22,352 bases of DNA from JAKZSU01 sp047517485 (GCA_047517485.1 JAKZSU010000068.1:1-22352); one strand, 5' to 3'; positions 7,342-15,113 are shown, counted from the stretch's first letter. The notes: generated by a model not told the origin, from the letters alone. Numbers and translations are program-made.

Positions 7342-8048
7342 ATCAGCCGCCCTTCGAGAAACGCCCGCGCGGTATCGCTCGCGGGTCGCTCGAAAAAGTC
7401 GTCGGCCGGGGCGCGCTCGGCGACGCCGCCCTTGTGCAGGAAAATAATTTCATCGGCGAGGCGGCGGGCTTGGCCGAGATCGTGGGTGGTCATGACGATC
7501 TTGCATCCGCCACGGTGCATATCCTCGATCACCGTCTCGACCGCCCCGGTCGCGCCGGGATCGAGACTGGCGGTCGGCTCGTCGAGAAACAACACCTCGG
7601 GCTCGAGCGCCCACGCGCGGGCAAGCGCGAGCCGCTGCTGCTCGCCCCCGGACAGCACCGTCGCCGGGCGCTTGCGAAGATCCGTCAGCCCGGTCCGCGC
7701 CAGCATGTCGTCGATGCGTATCTCGCGTGTCCCTCGATCGACCCCTGCCAAGCGAAGCGCATAGGCGATATTCGCCGCCACCGAGCGGCGCAGCATGACC
7801 GGGTCCTGGAACACCATGGCCTGCTTTCGCCGGGCCATCGCGGCATCGTCGCCGCGCCAGCGAATGGTCCCGCCAAACGGCGGAATAAGCCCATGACACA
7901 AGCGCAATAGCAGGCTCTTGCCGGATCCATTCGGCCCGAGAATGACCGTCTTGGGCCCGGCTTCGACATCGAGCGAAAGATCGTCGAGCAAAACGCGACC
8001 ATCCGCCCGCAACGACACATTGCGCAATTGAAGTGGCAATATACTCAT
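7335..8048 (-). CDS. tupC: tungstate ABC transporter ATP-binding protein
   Basis: A 237-residue ABC ATPase driving tungstate import. Walker A GPNGSGKS is at 38-45, Q-loop Gln81, signature LSGGEQQ at 132-138, Walker B VLFLDEP at 152-158 and switch His189. The start ATG 8048-8046 overlaps the tupB stop as ATGA, and its own stop overlaps the tupA start, so the three genes are translationally coupled. Substrate is assigned from the adjoining TupA; the ATPase alone would not tell it. Confidence 0.88.
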   Translation of the reverse strand: MSILPLQLRNVSLRADGRVLLDDLSLDVEAGPKTVILGPNGSGKSLLLRLCHGLIPPFGGTIRWRGDDAAMARRKQAMVFQDPVMLRRSVAANIAYALRLAGVDRGTREIRIDDMLARTGLTDLRKRPATVLSGGEQQRLALARAWALEPEVLFLDEPTASLDPGATGAVETVIEDMHRGGCKIVMTTHDLGQARRLADEIIFLHKGGVAERAPADDFFERPASDTARAFLEGRLMW

Positions 8049-8782
8049 CGTCCGCCTCGACCGTGGCGCCACGACACTTGCCCACCTTTCGGGCCGGTCG
8101 CCGATCCGAGTATCGCCGCGAGCGCGTTCACGCCGATCGCCACCAGCACCAGAATGAGCCCCAAGGCGAGCGCCAATGCCAGGTTTCCCTTGCTGGTCTC
8201 GAGCGCGATCGTCGTCGTCATCACCCGCGTGACATGAGCGATATTGCCGCCAACGATCAACACCGCGCCGACCTCGGCGCTGGCGCGCCCGAACCCCGCC
8301 ATGAACACGGTCACCAGGCTGAGGCGGGCATCCCAAAGCAGGGTGGCGACGATATCCTTGGGCGCCGCGCCAAGCGAACACAGTTGCTCGCGATACTCTT
8401 GGTATAAATCGCGCAACACCCGGTGCGACAAGGCGGCGATAATCGGCGTGATCAACACCGCCTGGGCGATCACCATCGCGGTCGGGCTGAACAAAAGTCC
8501 GAGCGCGCCCAGCGGTCCGGCGCGCGACAGCAGCACGTACAGCATCAAGCCGACAAAGACCGGCGGCAGGCCCATCAAGGCGTTGAGCAAAATGATCGCC
8601 GCGCGCCGCCCCGGGAAGCGATAGACCGCGACCACGCCGCCGAGCGGAAATCCGATCACCGCGGCGATGGCGACCGCCGACAGGCTGACCACCAGGGAGC
8701 GCGCGACAATCTCGCCCAGCTCCGGGTCGAAGCCGATGACGAGGTGAAGCGCGAGCGCGAATGCGGAACCTAGGTCAGACAT
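8045..8782 (-). CDS. tupB: tungstate ABC transporter permease
   Basis: A 245-residue inner-membrane permease with about five to six membrane segments. The cytoplasmic EAA-type loop lies near residues 131-165 (YREQLCSLGAAPKDIVATLL) and would contact TupC; it is followed by FGRASAEVGAVLIVGGNI, a stretch typical of TupB/ModB-like permeases. It is the first gene of the tup operon, starting at ATG 8782. No good ribosome site is seen just upstream (TTTTCCCGCC), so expression may be low or leaderless. I saw no recognisable oxyanion-responsive operator in the 70-base gap upstream. Confidence 0.88.
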   Translation of the reverse strand: MSDLGSAFALALHLVIGFDPELGEIVARSLVVSLSAVAIAAVIGFPLGGVVAVYRFPGRRAAIILLNALMGLPPVFVGLMLYVLLSRAGPLGALGLLFSPTAMVIAQAVLITPIIAALSHRVLRDLYQEYREQLCSLGAAPKDIVATLLWDARLSLVTVFMAGFGRASAEVGAVLIVGGNIAHVTRVMTTTIALETSKGNLALALALGLILVLVAIGVNALAAILGSATGPKGGQVSWRHGRGGR

Positions 8783-8852
8783 TAGGCGGGAAAACTAGCG
8801 CATTTCGCGCCATTTCTCCCATCCGTTAATTACGGACCCTATCGCGGCCGGT

Positions 8853-10150
8853 CTAATTCGCCAATCTGACCTGGTCGCGGCCGTTTTTCTTGGCCTCGTA
8901 AAGCGCCGCGTCGGCGGCGGCGTTGAGATCGGTCGCTGATTTATTGTGCGCGATATCGGCGATTCCGCAACTGAAAGTGGCGCTGATTTCAGCGCCTTCC
9001 ATCTTGTGGACGAGGCGACCAAAACTCTCGCGTACCTGGTCGATGAGGCGGCTGGCGTCATGCGCGGATACGCCGGGCAGAATGATGCCGAATTCTTCGC
9101 CGCCGATACGGCCGATCATATCCGATTTCCGCATGCGAAATTTGAGCAGCCGCGCCAAGCTCTTGATCACCCAGTCGCCGACTTGATGGCCGTAGACATC
9201 GTTGACCCGCTTGAAGAGGTCGATATCGACGATCGCGAACGCCAACGGATGTCCATTGGCGCGCGCGCGCGATCGACTTCGCTGCGCAACAGATCCTTAC
9301 ACGTCGAGTGATTGAGTAGGCCGGTCAAGCTGTCACGGGTTATCAGTCTGTGAAGCCGGCGAAACCGGTGACCGCGAATCTGCACCGAGCGGATCAGATC
9401 CGTCGGCGCTATCGGTTTGACGAGAAAATCATCGCCGCCGACATCCAGCGCCGACAGCTGCTTTTCGCGATCATCGATACCGGACAGAATTACGATCGGG
9501 ATAGTATCGTGCACTTCCTGCTGGCGGATCACCGCCGCGAGCTCCTTGCCGTTGCAATCCGGCATCTCGATATCCATCAGGATCAGTTCCGGATCGAACG
9601 CCTTCATCGGCCCCGATACCGCCAGCGGATCGGTGATGACCGAGGTAACCATGCCGGCACCGTCGAGGACGTGCGCGTGCATTAACGCGGTGGTCCGCGA
9701 ATCGTCGATTATCAACACCCGAAGCGGGTCGTCTTCCCGCGTCAAATGATCGAGGGTCTCGATCAAAGTCGTCAATCCCACCGGCCTCGCCAGGAACGAG
9801 CTGCAGCCACCGCGGACCGCGGCCAATCTCGTCCCCACATCGGCATCATCGCCGACAAACGCCGCTGGACAGGTGAGCCGATCCTCGGTGAACAGTCGGT
9901 AGAGAGCCGCCAAGGTTTCATACACGTTGTGAGGTTCGATATTGTCGATCAGGATCGCGTCGGGATTGAGCTTGAGCGCGCCGCCGGACACACTCTTCGG
10001 ATCAGCCGCGCTGCGCACGACATAGCCCGCTCCAGTTAGAATCTCATGATAGTATTTCGATTTGTCCGGATCGTCGCAGAAGAGAAAGATTAACGGACCT
10101 TCCTCTTGCTGCGCCGACCTGATCTTGGTCTCGACTCCAGTTTGCCCCAT
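8853..10150 (-). pseudogene. PleD-like response regulator / diguanylate cyclase (REC-REC-GGDEF), frameshifted
   Basis: Two receiver domains and a GGDEF domain are encoded in two frames. The first REC (residues about 18-135) has the acidic pair CDD and Asp in LIDNIEP, but the conserved Lys is Arg (FLARPV), so it may be degenerate. The second (about 143-260) is complete: IIDDSR, LMDIEMP, VILSG and FLVKPI. The GGDEF part (DSLTGLLNHSTCKDLL, then DIDLFKRVNDVYGH, RIGGEEFG) has an intact GGEEF active site and the inhibitory RxxD (RKSD) five residues before it. The frame breaks at a GC-dinucleotide tract at 9259-9271; removing one GC unit gives a continuous DRARANGHPLAFAIVDIDLF. As it stands, the first frame ends at 9167 without the cyclase. 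An intact protein would make cyclic di-GMP under phosphorelay control. Confidence 0.85.
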
Positions 10151-10215
10151 GCCATTGAAATATATTGTGAAGACTAGGCACTCCCAGCCAAAACTCGAGC
10201 AAAAGTAGGTTTAAG

Positions 10216-10261
10216 TTGTAAAATATGATGCATTTCCCGCGTTCAACGTGGGGATTTACAA
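10216..10261. other. nested inverted repeat between trmJ and the REC-GGDEF gene
   Basis: Outer arms TTGTAAA (10216-10222) and TTTACAA (10255-10261) enclose an inner hairpin at 10236-10252 (CCCGCGTT to ACGTGGG, one G-U pair on the plus strand). It lies 23 bases after the trmJ stop and 66 bases before the regulator gene's start, both on the minus strand. It is not followed by a T-run and so is not a clear terminator. It could be an RNA processing site or an operator. Confidence 0.4.
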
Positions 10262-10283
10262 TTTCTGAGGGCTGCCGCCGCTT

Positions 10284-11054
10284 TCACCGACGGCCATGAT
10301 CCACCAGGCCGGATATAACCCCGCGTAAGGTGCGGACTTCTTGTTCGGTCAAACGTGCCCGCTGAAACAGCGCTCGCAAATTGCGCACCATGCTGGGGCG
10401 CTTATCGGGTAGACGCAAGAATCCACAGGCGTCGAGCTCGCCCTCGAGATGCTCGAAAAACCCCAACAATTCGGCCTTGGTCGCCGGGCTCGATCGATCG
10501 TCTTTCAATATCTCGGCCGGCGTCTCGTCGGCGCCGCGAAACCACTCGTAGCCTAGCAGCAACACCGCCATGCCGAGATTGATCGAGGTGAAGCCGGGAT
10601 TGCACGGCACTTTGAGTATGCCGTCGGCAAGCGCGATCGCGTCGTTGTCGAGCCCGGTGCTTTCCCGCCCAAACAAAACGCCGGCGCGTTCGCCCGACGA
10701 GATCGCGGCGCGAAGACGCAATGCCGCGGCGCCGGGCGTGACCACCTCGGTCACCAAACCCCGCGGTCGCGCGGTCGCGGCCAATACCGTGGATAGATCG
10801 CCGACCGCGTCGGCCACGCTGTCGTGCAGCGTGGCACCGTCGAGGACGCTGTCGGCGCCCGACGCATTGGCCACCGCGGCCTCGTTGGGCCAACCGTCAC
10901 GCGGGCGCACCAGACGCAGCTCGGTAAGGCCGAAATTCAGCATCGCGCGCGCCACCGCGCCGATATTCTCGCCGAGTTGCGGCTCGACCAGAACGATCAC
11001 CGGCCCGGTGCCGAGTTCGCCAACCTCGTCCTGTGACCGGTCAGTTCCCGCCAT
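10284..11054 (-). CDS. trmJ: tRNA (cytidine/uridine-2'-O-)-methyltransferase, TrmJ family
   Basis: A 256-residue SPOUT-fold RNA methyltransferase. N-terminal VLVEPQLGENIGAVARAMLNFG (residues 21-42, with the conserved Asn30) is followed by LFGRESTGLDND and VPCNPGFTSINLGMAVLLLGYE, the knotted SAM-binding motifs of the TrmH group that modifies position 32 of tRNA. The C-terminal tail (LFQRARLTEQEVRTLRGVISG) matches TrmJ. Start ATG 11054 lies only 8 bases from the edge of the palindromic element at 11063-11330. The frame is open into that element, but the extra residues look non-coding. No clear ribosome site precedes the ATG, so translation may depend on the element or on coupling. It follows cimA on the same strand. 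Confidence 0.85.
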   Translation of the reverse strand: MAGTDRSQDEVGELGTGPVIVLVEPQLGENIGAVARAMLNFGLTELRLVRPRDGWPNEAAVANASGADSVLDGATLHDSVADAVGDLSTVLAATARPRGLVTEVVTPGAAALRLRAAISSGERAGVLFGRESTGLDNDAIALADGILKVPCNPGFTSINLGMAVLLLGYEWFRGADETPAEILKDDRSSPATKAELLGFFEHLEGELDACGFLRLPDKRPSMVRNLRALFQRARLTEQEVRTLRGVISGLVDHGRR

Positions 11055-11062
11055 ATCGCTGT

Positions 11063-11330
11063 TTAGAGTCTTTCCGGGCTTAATTGAATCGGATTGACCG
11101 CACTCCCGCGGCCCCTGGCTAGGCGCGCGGTGCGGCGCGATGCGTGTGCATCGGGCAAGCCGCGCAACGACGCCAGGGGCCACGGGAGTGCGGCCTGCGG
11201 TGGGCCAAATTGGCTTTTCCCGTGCGTTGCGACGCTCGGCCGATGCGCCGCATCGCCCGTCGCGTCGCGCCTACTCGAAAAACCAATTTGGCCCATCAAT
11301 CTGCTTCAATTAAACCCGGAAAGACTCTAA
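11063..11330 (-). repeat. T-shaped palindromic element, family B, copy 1
   Basis: A 268-base element. The outer inverted repeat is 26 bp (11063-11088 with 11305-11330, one mismatch). Inside are two hairpins: a 22-bp stem (11098-11119 with 11172-11193, one mismatch) and an 18-bp stem (11201-11218 with 11278-11295, one mismatch). All three mismatches are C-A on the plus strand and thus G-U on the minus strand. Each hairpin encloses a related core containing CGTTGCG, CCGATGC and GCATCG, in opposite orientations. The folded form would be a three-way junction. It fills the gap between cimA and trmJ exactly; its right arm contains the cimA stop codon. Confidence 0.85.
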
Positions 11331-12916
11331 CGCTTCATCCCGTCGCGCATCAGACGGAAGGTGATCGCGTCGTGCATGGCGTCATACGACGCGGCGATGA
11401 CATTGGTCGAGACGCCGACCGTCGACCATCGTCGCCCACCGCCATCCTCGCTTTCGATCATCACCCGGGTGGTCGCGCCGGTGCCCGCCTCGGGGGTGAG
11501 AATCCGCACCTTGTAATCGATCAAGCGCACATCCGAGAGCGTCTCGTAACTTCCGATCAGCGCTTTCCGCAGCCCGTGGCCCAAGGCGTCGACCGGACCA
11601 TTGCCCTCGGCGACCGTCATCACCTGTTCGCCCTTGACCACCACCTTCAACGTCGCCTCGGACAAGGTCACCGCCTCGCCGCGAGCATTGGTGCGCTGTT
11701 CGTCGAGCACGCGAAAACTGATCAGGTCGAAATAATCCGGCACCGATCCCAAGGTGCGCCGTGCCAACAGTTCGAAGCTTGCCGCCGCGCCGTCGTACGC
11801 GTACCCCGCCGCCTCGCGTTCCTTCACCAGCTCGACCAGGCGGCCGATCTTCGGCGAATCCGCGTCGATTTCGATGCCGAGTTCGGCGAAGCGGGCGAGA
11901 ATGTTCGACCGCCCCGCTTGATCCGACACCACCACCATACGGCGATTGCCGACCACATGCGGCTCGATATGCTCGTAGGTTCGCGGATCCTTGGCGATCG
12001 CCGAGACGTGCAGACCGCCTTTGTGCGCGAACGCCGCCTCGCCGACATAAGGTTGGTGGCGGTCGTGCGCCCGGTTGAGCCGCTCGTCAAGCACCCGTGT
12101 CGCATGGGTCAGGTGGCGCAATCCATCTTCCGTCACCCCGGTCTCGTAACCCATCTTGAGCATCAGATTGGGCAGCAGCGAGGCGAGGTCGGCATTGCCG
12201 CAGCGCTCGCCCAACCCGTTCAGGGTGCCTTGCACCTGACGCACGCCGGCACGCACCGCGGCGAGAGAATTCGCCACCGCCGTCCCGGAATCATTGTGGC
12301 AATGGATCGCCAGATGATCGCCCGGAATACGCTTCGCCACCGCCGCCACGATGGCCTCGATCTCGTGCGGCAGCACGCCGCCATTGGTGTCGCACAACAC
12401 CACCCAGCGCGCGCCGTTGGTATAAGCCGCCTCGGCGCAGGCCAGGGCGAATTCGGGATTATCCTTGTAGCCATCGAAAAAATGCTCCGCGTCGAACATC
12501 GCCTCGCCGACCTTGCTTTTGGCATAGGCGATCGACTCGGCGATCATCGCGATATTTTCTTCGGTCTCGATACCGAGCGCGGTCTCGACATGAAAATCCC
12601 AGGCCTTGCCGACCAAACACGCGACCGGGGCCCCCGAATTGACCACCGCGGCCAGCCCGGGATCGTTCTCGGCGCTGCGCCCCGACCGCCGGGTCATGCC
12701 GAACGCCACCAGGCGCGCGTTCGTCAATTCCGGTGGCGAGGCAAAGGTCGCATCGTCGGTCGGGTTGGCGCCAGGCCAGCCGGCCTCGATATAATCGACC
12801 CCCAACGCATCGAGCTCGCGCGCGATCGCCGCCTTATCGGCGGCGCCGAAGTCGACACCCTGGGTCTGCCCGCCATCGCGCAGCGTGGTGTCATAGATAA
12901 AAATCCGCTCGCCCAT
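11327..12916 (-). CDS. cimA: citramalate synthase
   Basis: A 529-residue enzyme of the LeuA-like family that condenses pyruvate and acetyl-CoA to (R)-citramalate, giving 2-oxobutyrate for isoleucine without threonine deaminase. The N-terminal TIM-barrel motif is YDTTLRDGGQTQGVDF (8-23), with metal-site HCHNDSGTAVANSLAAVRAG and GLGERCGNADL further on. A C-terminal LeuA-type regulatory domain covers roughly residues 390-529. An alternative, 2-isopropylmalate synthase, is less likely because the order and the GGQTQGVDF variant match CimA. Start ATG 12916 overlaps the cysS stop by one base (TGATG); an upstream ATG at 12931 lies inside cysS. The cysS-cimA pair points to coupled expression. The TAG stop is inside the palindromic element. 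Confidence 0.92.
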   Translation of the reverse strand: MGERIFIYDTTLRDGGQTQGVDFGAADKAAIARELDALGVDYIEAGWPGANPTDDATFASPPELTNARLVAFGMTRRSGRSAENDPGLAAVVNSGAPVACLVGKAWDFHVETALGIETEENIAMIAESIAYAKSKVGEAMFDAEHFFDGYKDNPEFALACAEAAYTNGARWVVLCDTNGGVLPHEIEAIVAAVAKRIPGDHLAIHCHNDSGTAVANSLAAVRAGVRQVQGTLNGLGERCGNADLASLLPNLMLKMGYETGVTEDGLRHLTHATRVLDERLNRAHDRHQPYVGEAAFAHKGGLHVSAIAKDPRTYEHIEPHVVGNRRMVVVSDQAGRSNILARFAELGIEIDADSPKIGRLVELVKEREAAGYAYDGAAASFELLARRTLGSVPDYFDLISFRVLDEQRTNARGEAVTLSEATLKVVVKGEQVMTVAEGNGPVDALGHGLRKALIGSYETLSDVRLIDYKVRILTPEAGTGATTRVMIESEDGGGRRWSTVGVSTNVIAASYDAMHDAITFRLMRDGMKR

Positions 12917-14334
12917 CACGCCCGCCGCCATTCGGTGGTCCCGTCGGGCCGATCCTCGAGCACCACGCCCGCCGCCGTCAACTCGTCACGAATACGATCG
13001 GCCTCGGCGAAATCGCGATTGGTGCGCGCCGTTGCCCGATCCGCGATTTTCGTTTCAACAGCCTCAGCACTCATTCGAATGGTCACTGTCGCCGCATAAG
13101 TGGTTATGTTGATATTGTCTACCGTAGCGTCAATCATGATGTCTTTTTTGAGCCACTGATCTGGTGGCTCTTCAAATATGCCAAGCGCTTTTCCAGAGGC
13201 CTTCAGTGCTGAATTTGCAACGACGCTTTTGTTCTTGTTGAGCTCTCCGGCCAACGCATGTATCTCGGCGATCGCTTGCGGCGTATTGAGATCGTCGCCA
13301 AGCGCTGCCTCGATCGCCTCGGGCACCGCCGCCGCCTCATCTTCGACATCGCCCGCGTTGCGCAGCGCAATATAGAGCCGATCCAACTCGGCCTTCGACT
13401 CCTTCAATCCCTCGTCGGTCCAGTCCAGCGGATGGCGATAATGGGTTTTCAACATGTTGAACCGCAGCGCCTCGCCAGGCGCTTTTGCCAACAGGTCGTG
13501 GACCGTGAAAAAATTGCCCGCGCTCTTCGCCATCTTCTCGCCGTTGACGACGATATATCCATTGTGAATCCAATAGTTGGCGAACGGTTTTCCGCCATGG
13601 GCGCACATGCTCTGGGCGCGCTCGTTCTCGTGATGCGGGAAGATCAGGTCGCGCCCGCCGCCATGAATATCGAAGGTCTCGCCGAGATAGCGCTTGCTCA
13701 TCGCCGAGCATTCGATGTGCCACCCGGGGCGCCCCCGCCCCCACGGCGAGTCCCAGCCCGGCTGTTTGGCGCTCGACGGTTTCCACAGCACGAAATCCGC
13801 CGGATCCTGCTTGTACGACGCCACCTCGACCCGCGCGCCGGCGATCAGCTCGTCGCGGTTGAGGTTCGACAGCGCGCCATAGTCCGCCATCGAGGGCACA
13901 TCGAACAGCACATGCCCATCAGCCTCATACCCGTTGCCGTCCGCGATCAGCCGCTCGATCATCGCGATCATCTCGGGAATATGGTCGGTCGCGCGCGGCT
14001 CGATATCGGGCTCAAGCGCGCCCAGCGCCGCCATGTCGGCGTGGAACATTTCGGTGGTCCGCGCGGTCAGGGCGTCGATATCCTCGCCGTTTTCCTCCGC
14101 CGCCTTGATGATTTTGTCGTCGACATCGGTGATGTTGCGAACGTAGGTCACCTTGGCAAAGTGCCGCTTCAGCAAGCGGTAAAGAACATCGAACACCACG
14201 ACGGGGCGCGCATTGCCGATATGCGCGCGGTCATAGACCGTCGGCCCGCACACATAAAGCCGGATGTGATCGGGATCGATCGGCTCGAACGCCTCTTTTT
14301 GGCGCGTCGCCGTGTTGTAGAACTGCAGAGTCAT
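12916..14334 (-). CDS. cysS: cysteinyl-tRNA synthetase, with an AT-rich insertion near the C-terminus
   Basis: A 472-residue class I aminoacyl-tRNA synthetase charging tRNA-Cys. CGPTVYDRAHIGNAR (29-43) holds the zinc Cys and HIGH-like motif. WHIECSAMS and HHENERAQS supply further zinc ligands, and KMAKSAGNF is the KMSKS loop (here with Ala). The anticodon-proximal tail (ADRIRDELTAAGVVLEDRPDGT) is normal. Between FEEPPDQWL and the usual ARTNRDFAEADRIRDEL helix there is an extra stretch of roughly 25-30 residues (about 395-422; KKDIMIDATVDNINITTYAA) rich in Ile, Asn and Thr. The DNA at 13066-13240 is visibly poorer in GC than the rest of the gene. The catalytic core is intact and the enzyme is presumably active. 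Confidence 0.95.
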   Translation of the reverse strand: MTLQFYNTATRQKEAFEPIDPDHIRLYVCGPTVYDRAHIGNARPVVVFDVLYRLLKRHFAKVTYVRNITDVDDKIIKAAEENGEDIDALTARTTEMFHADMAALGALEPDIEPRATDHIPEMIAMIERLIADGNGYEADGHVLFDVPSMADYGALSNLNRDELIAGARVEVASYKQDPADFVLWKPSSAKQPGWDSPWGRGRPGWHIECSAMSKRYLGETFDIHGGGRDLIFPHHENERAQSMCAHGGKPFANYWIHNGYIVVNGEKMAKSAGNFFTVHDLLAKAPGEALRFNMLKTHYRHPLDWTDEGLKESKAELDRLYIALRNAGDVEDEAAAVPEAIEAALGDDLNTPQAIAEIHALAGELNKNKSVVANSALKASGKALGIFEEPPDQWLKKDIMIDATVDNINITTYAATVTIRMSAEAVETKIADRATARTNRDFAEADRIRDELTAAGVVLEDRPDGTTEWRRA

Positions 14335-14349
14335 GGGGGTTTGGTAGCA

Positions 14350-14454
14350 CCAACCAAGAACGAGTGAAACTCATTCCTGGTTGGCAAGCGCCTCCGCGCG
14401 CCCGAGCTTATGCGAGGCGAGCCTGCGTGGCGAATGAGCGCCTTTTAAACAACC
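14350..14454 (-). repeat. structured intergenic repeat, family A, copy 3 (cysS leader)
   Basis: The hairpin (14350-14365 with 14369-14384, 16 bp, loop GAA) has two mismatches, both A-C on the plus strand and so G-U pairs on the minus strand. It is followed by the family core (14385-14440) and the TTTTAAACAACC tail. It lies 15 bases upstream of the cysS start in the transcribed orientation. A CTCATTC block in the hairpin could also pair with GAATGAG at 14432-14438 beyond the core, so two alternative folds are possible. Confidence 0.7.
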
Positions 14455-14554
14455 ATTTCGCCGGGTGGTCTTTTGGGGCTTGAGCAGTTCAAGTCTAGTT
14501 GGCGCGGAAAACCAATTGATCGCTGGCGTCGAACGGGTCCGAATTTCGTCGTTG

Positions 14555-15046
14555 TCAGTCGGCGATAAGGCTCTCGGACGTGACGACGGACGTATTGGTG
14601 AACACGTCCTTGCCCTGAGCAATTGCGTGCCCAGACCCCGTGGAATATGCCAAATTCCAGTTGGTGGTCATCGTCATCGGCGACTGGCTCACATCGAAAT
14701 AGCCGGTCCAACCGGTCACTGACTGGCAATCCTGACTACTGTTTGACCAAGCGACCGAAAACGATATCGTTTGGGTATTCAGATAATAAATGCCCGACAA
14801 TGGATACGGTGTCCCCTGGCACCCATACCCCGCCGCGTTGTTCACATAATAACCTGTCACGACATATGTTGCCGGTTGGGAAGATGCGGTGAATGTCAAA
14901 CTCGCGACCGATCCCGACTGGTTTGTCCAGCTTGATCCCGCTGCAAGCAAACCCATCCCAGGATTGTCATCATGACCGGCGGCGTTCGCCATTTGGGCCG
15001 AACAAACAACAAAAATCGATATGAGCAGTAACGTTGCGCAACGCAT
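14555..15046 (-). CDS. secreted avidin-family biotin-binding protein (rhizavidin-like)
   Basis: A 163-residue protein with a signal peptide (MRCATLLLISIFVVCSAQMA, cleavage after NAA near residue 23) and an avidin beta-barrel. The order SSWTNQSGS, TGYYVNN, GCQGTPYPLSG, ISFSVAWSNSSQDC, SVTGWTGYF, TTNWNLAY, GKDVFT closely follows rhizavidin and other dimeric avidins. Streptavidin biotin contacts have counterparts: Asn42, Ser46, Tyr67, Asn69 (Ser in streptavidin, Asn in rhizavidin), Trp100, Ser109, Thr111, Trp113, Trp130, Asp147. Cys76 and Cys107 match the disulfide of the dimeric type. The start has a strong GGGGAGG ribosome site. The protein should be exported and bind biotin very tightly. Its DNA is less GC-rich than its neighbours, and no biotin genes are nearby, which suggests gain by transfer. 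Role in the cell is unknown: biotin scavenging or starving competitors and grazers are possibilities. Confidence 0.9.
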   Translation of the reverse strand: MRCATLLLISIFVVCSAQMANAAGHDDNPGMGLLAAGSSWTNQSGSVASLTFTASSQPATYVVTGYYVNNAAGYGCQGTPYPLSGIYYLNTQTISFSVAWSNSSQDCQSVTGWTGYFDVSQSPMTMTTNWNLAYSTGSGHAIAQGKDVFTNTSVVTSESLIAD

Positions 15047-15113
15047 GTCAGCCTCCCCATTATGGATTCATCTGACCCATTGTCGCGTCTTTAAGTTGTT
15101 TTATTCAAGGTAT

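Noticed and set aside
10284..11183. Longer TrmJ start reaching into the palindromic element
   Set aside because: The extra N-terminal residues are encoded by the inverted repeats and do not resemble TrmJ. ATG 11054 fits the family.
11063..11330. Ordinary insertion sequence or MITE
   Set aside because: There is no coding capacity, no evident target duplication, and internal hairpins are as long as the ends. A non-autonomous mobile palindrome is not excluded, but nothing shows a matching transposase.
11144..13099. Long plus-strand open frame opposite cimA and the T-element (about 650 codons)
   Set aside because: It is Arg/His-rich with no domain and runs through a palindromic element. It is the usual antisense shadow of a GC-rich gene. 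The same applies to long plus frames opposite nadE (15886-17193) and pncB/SDR (17323-19185).
14335..14454. T-box or other known riboswitch upstream of cysS
   Set aside because: The segment belongs to a repeat family also found upstream of ilvD in antisense, and I see no specifier stem or terminator/antiterminator with a T-run.
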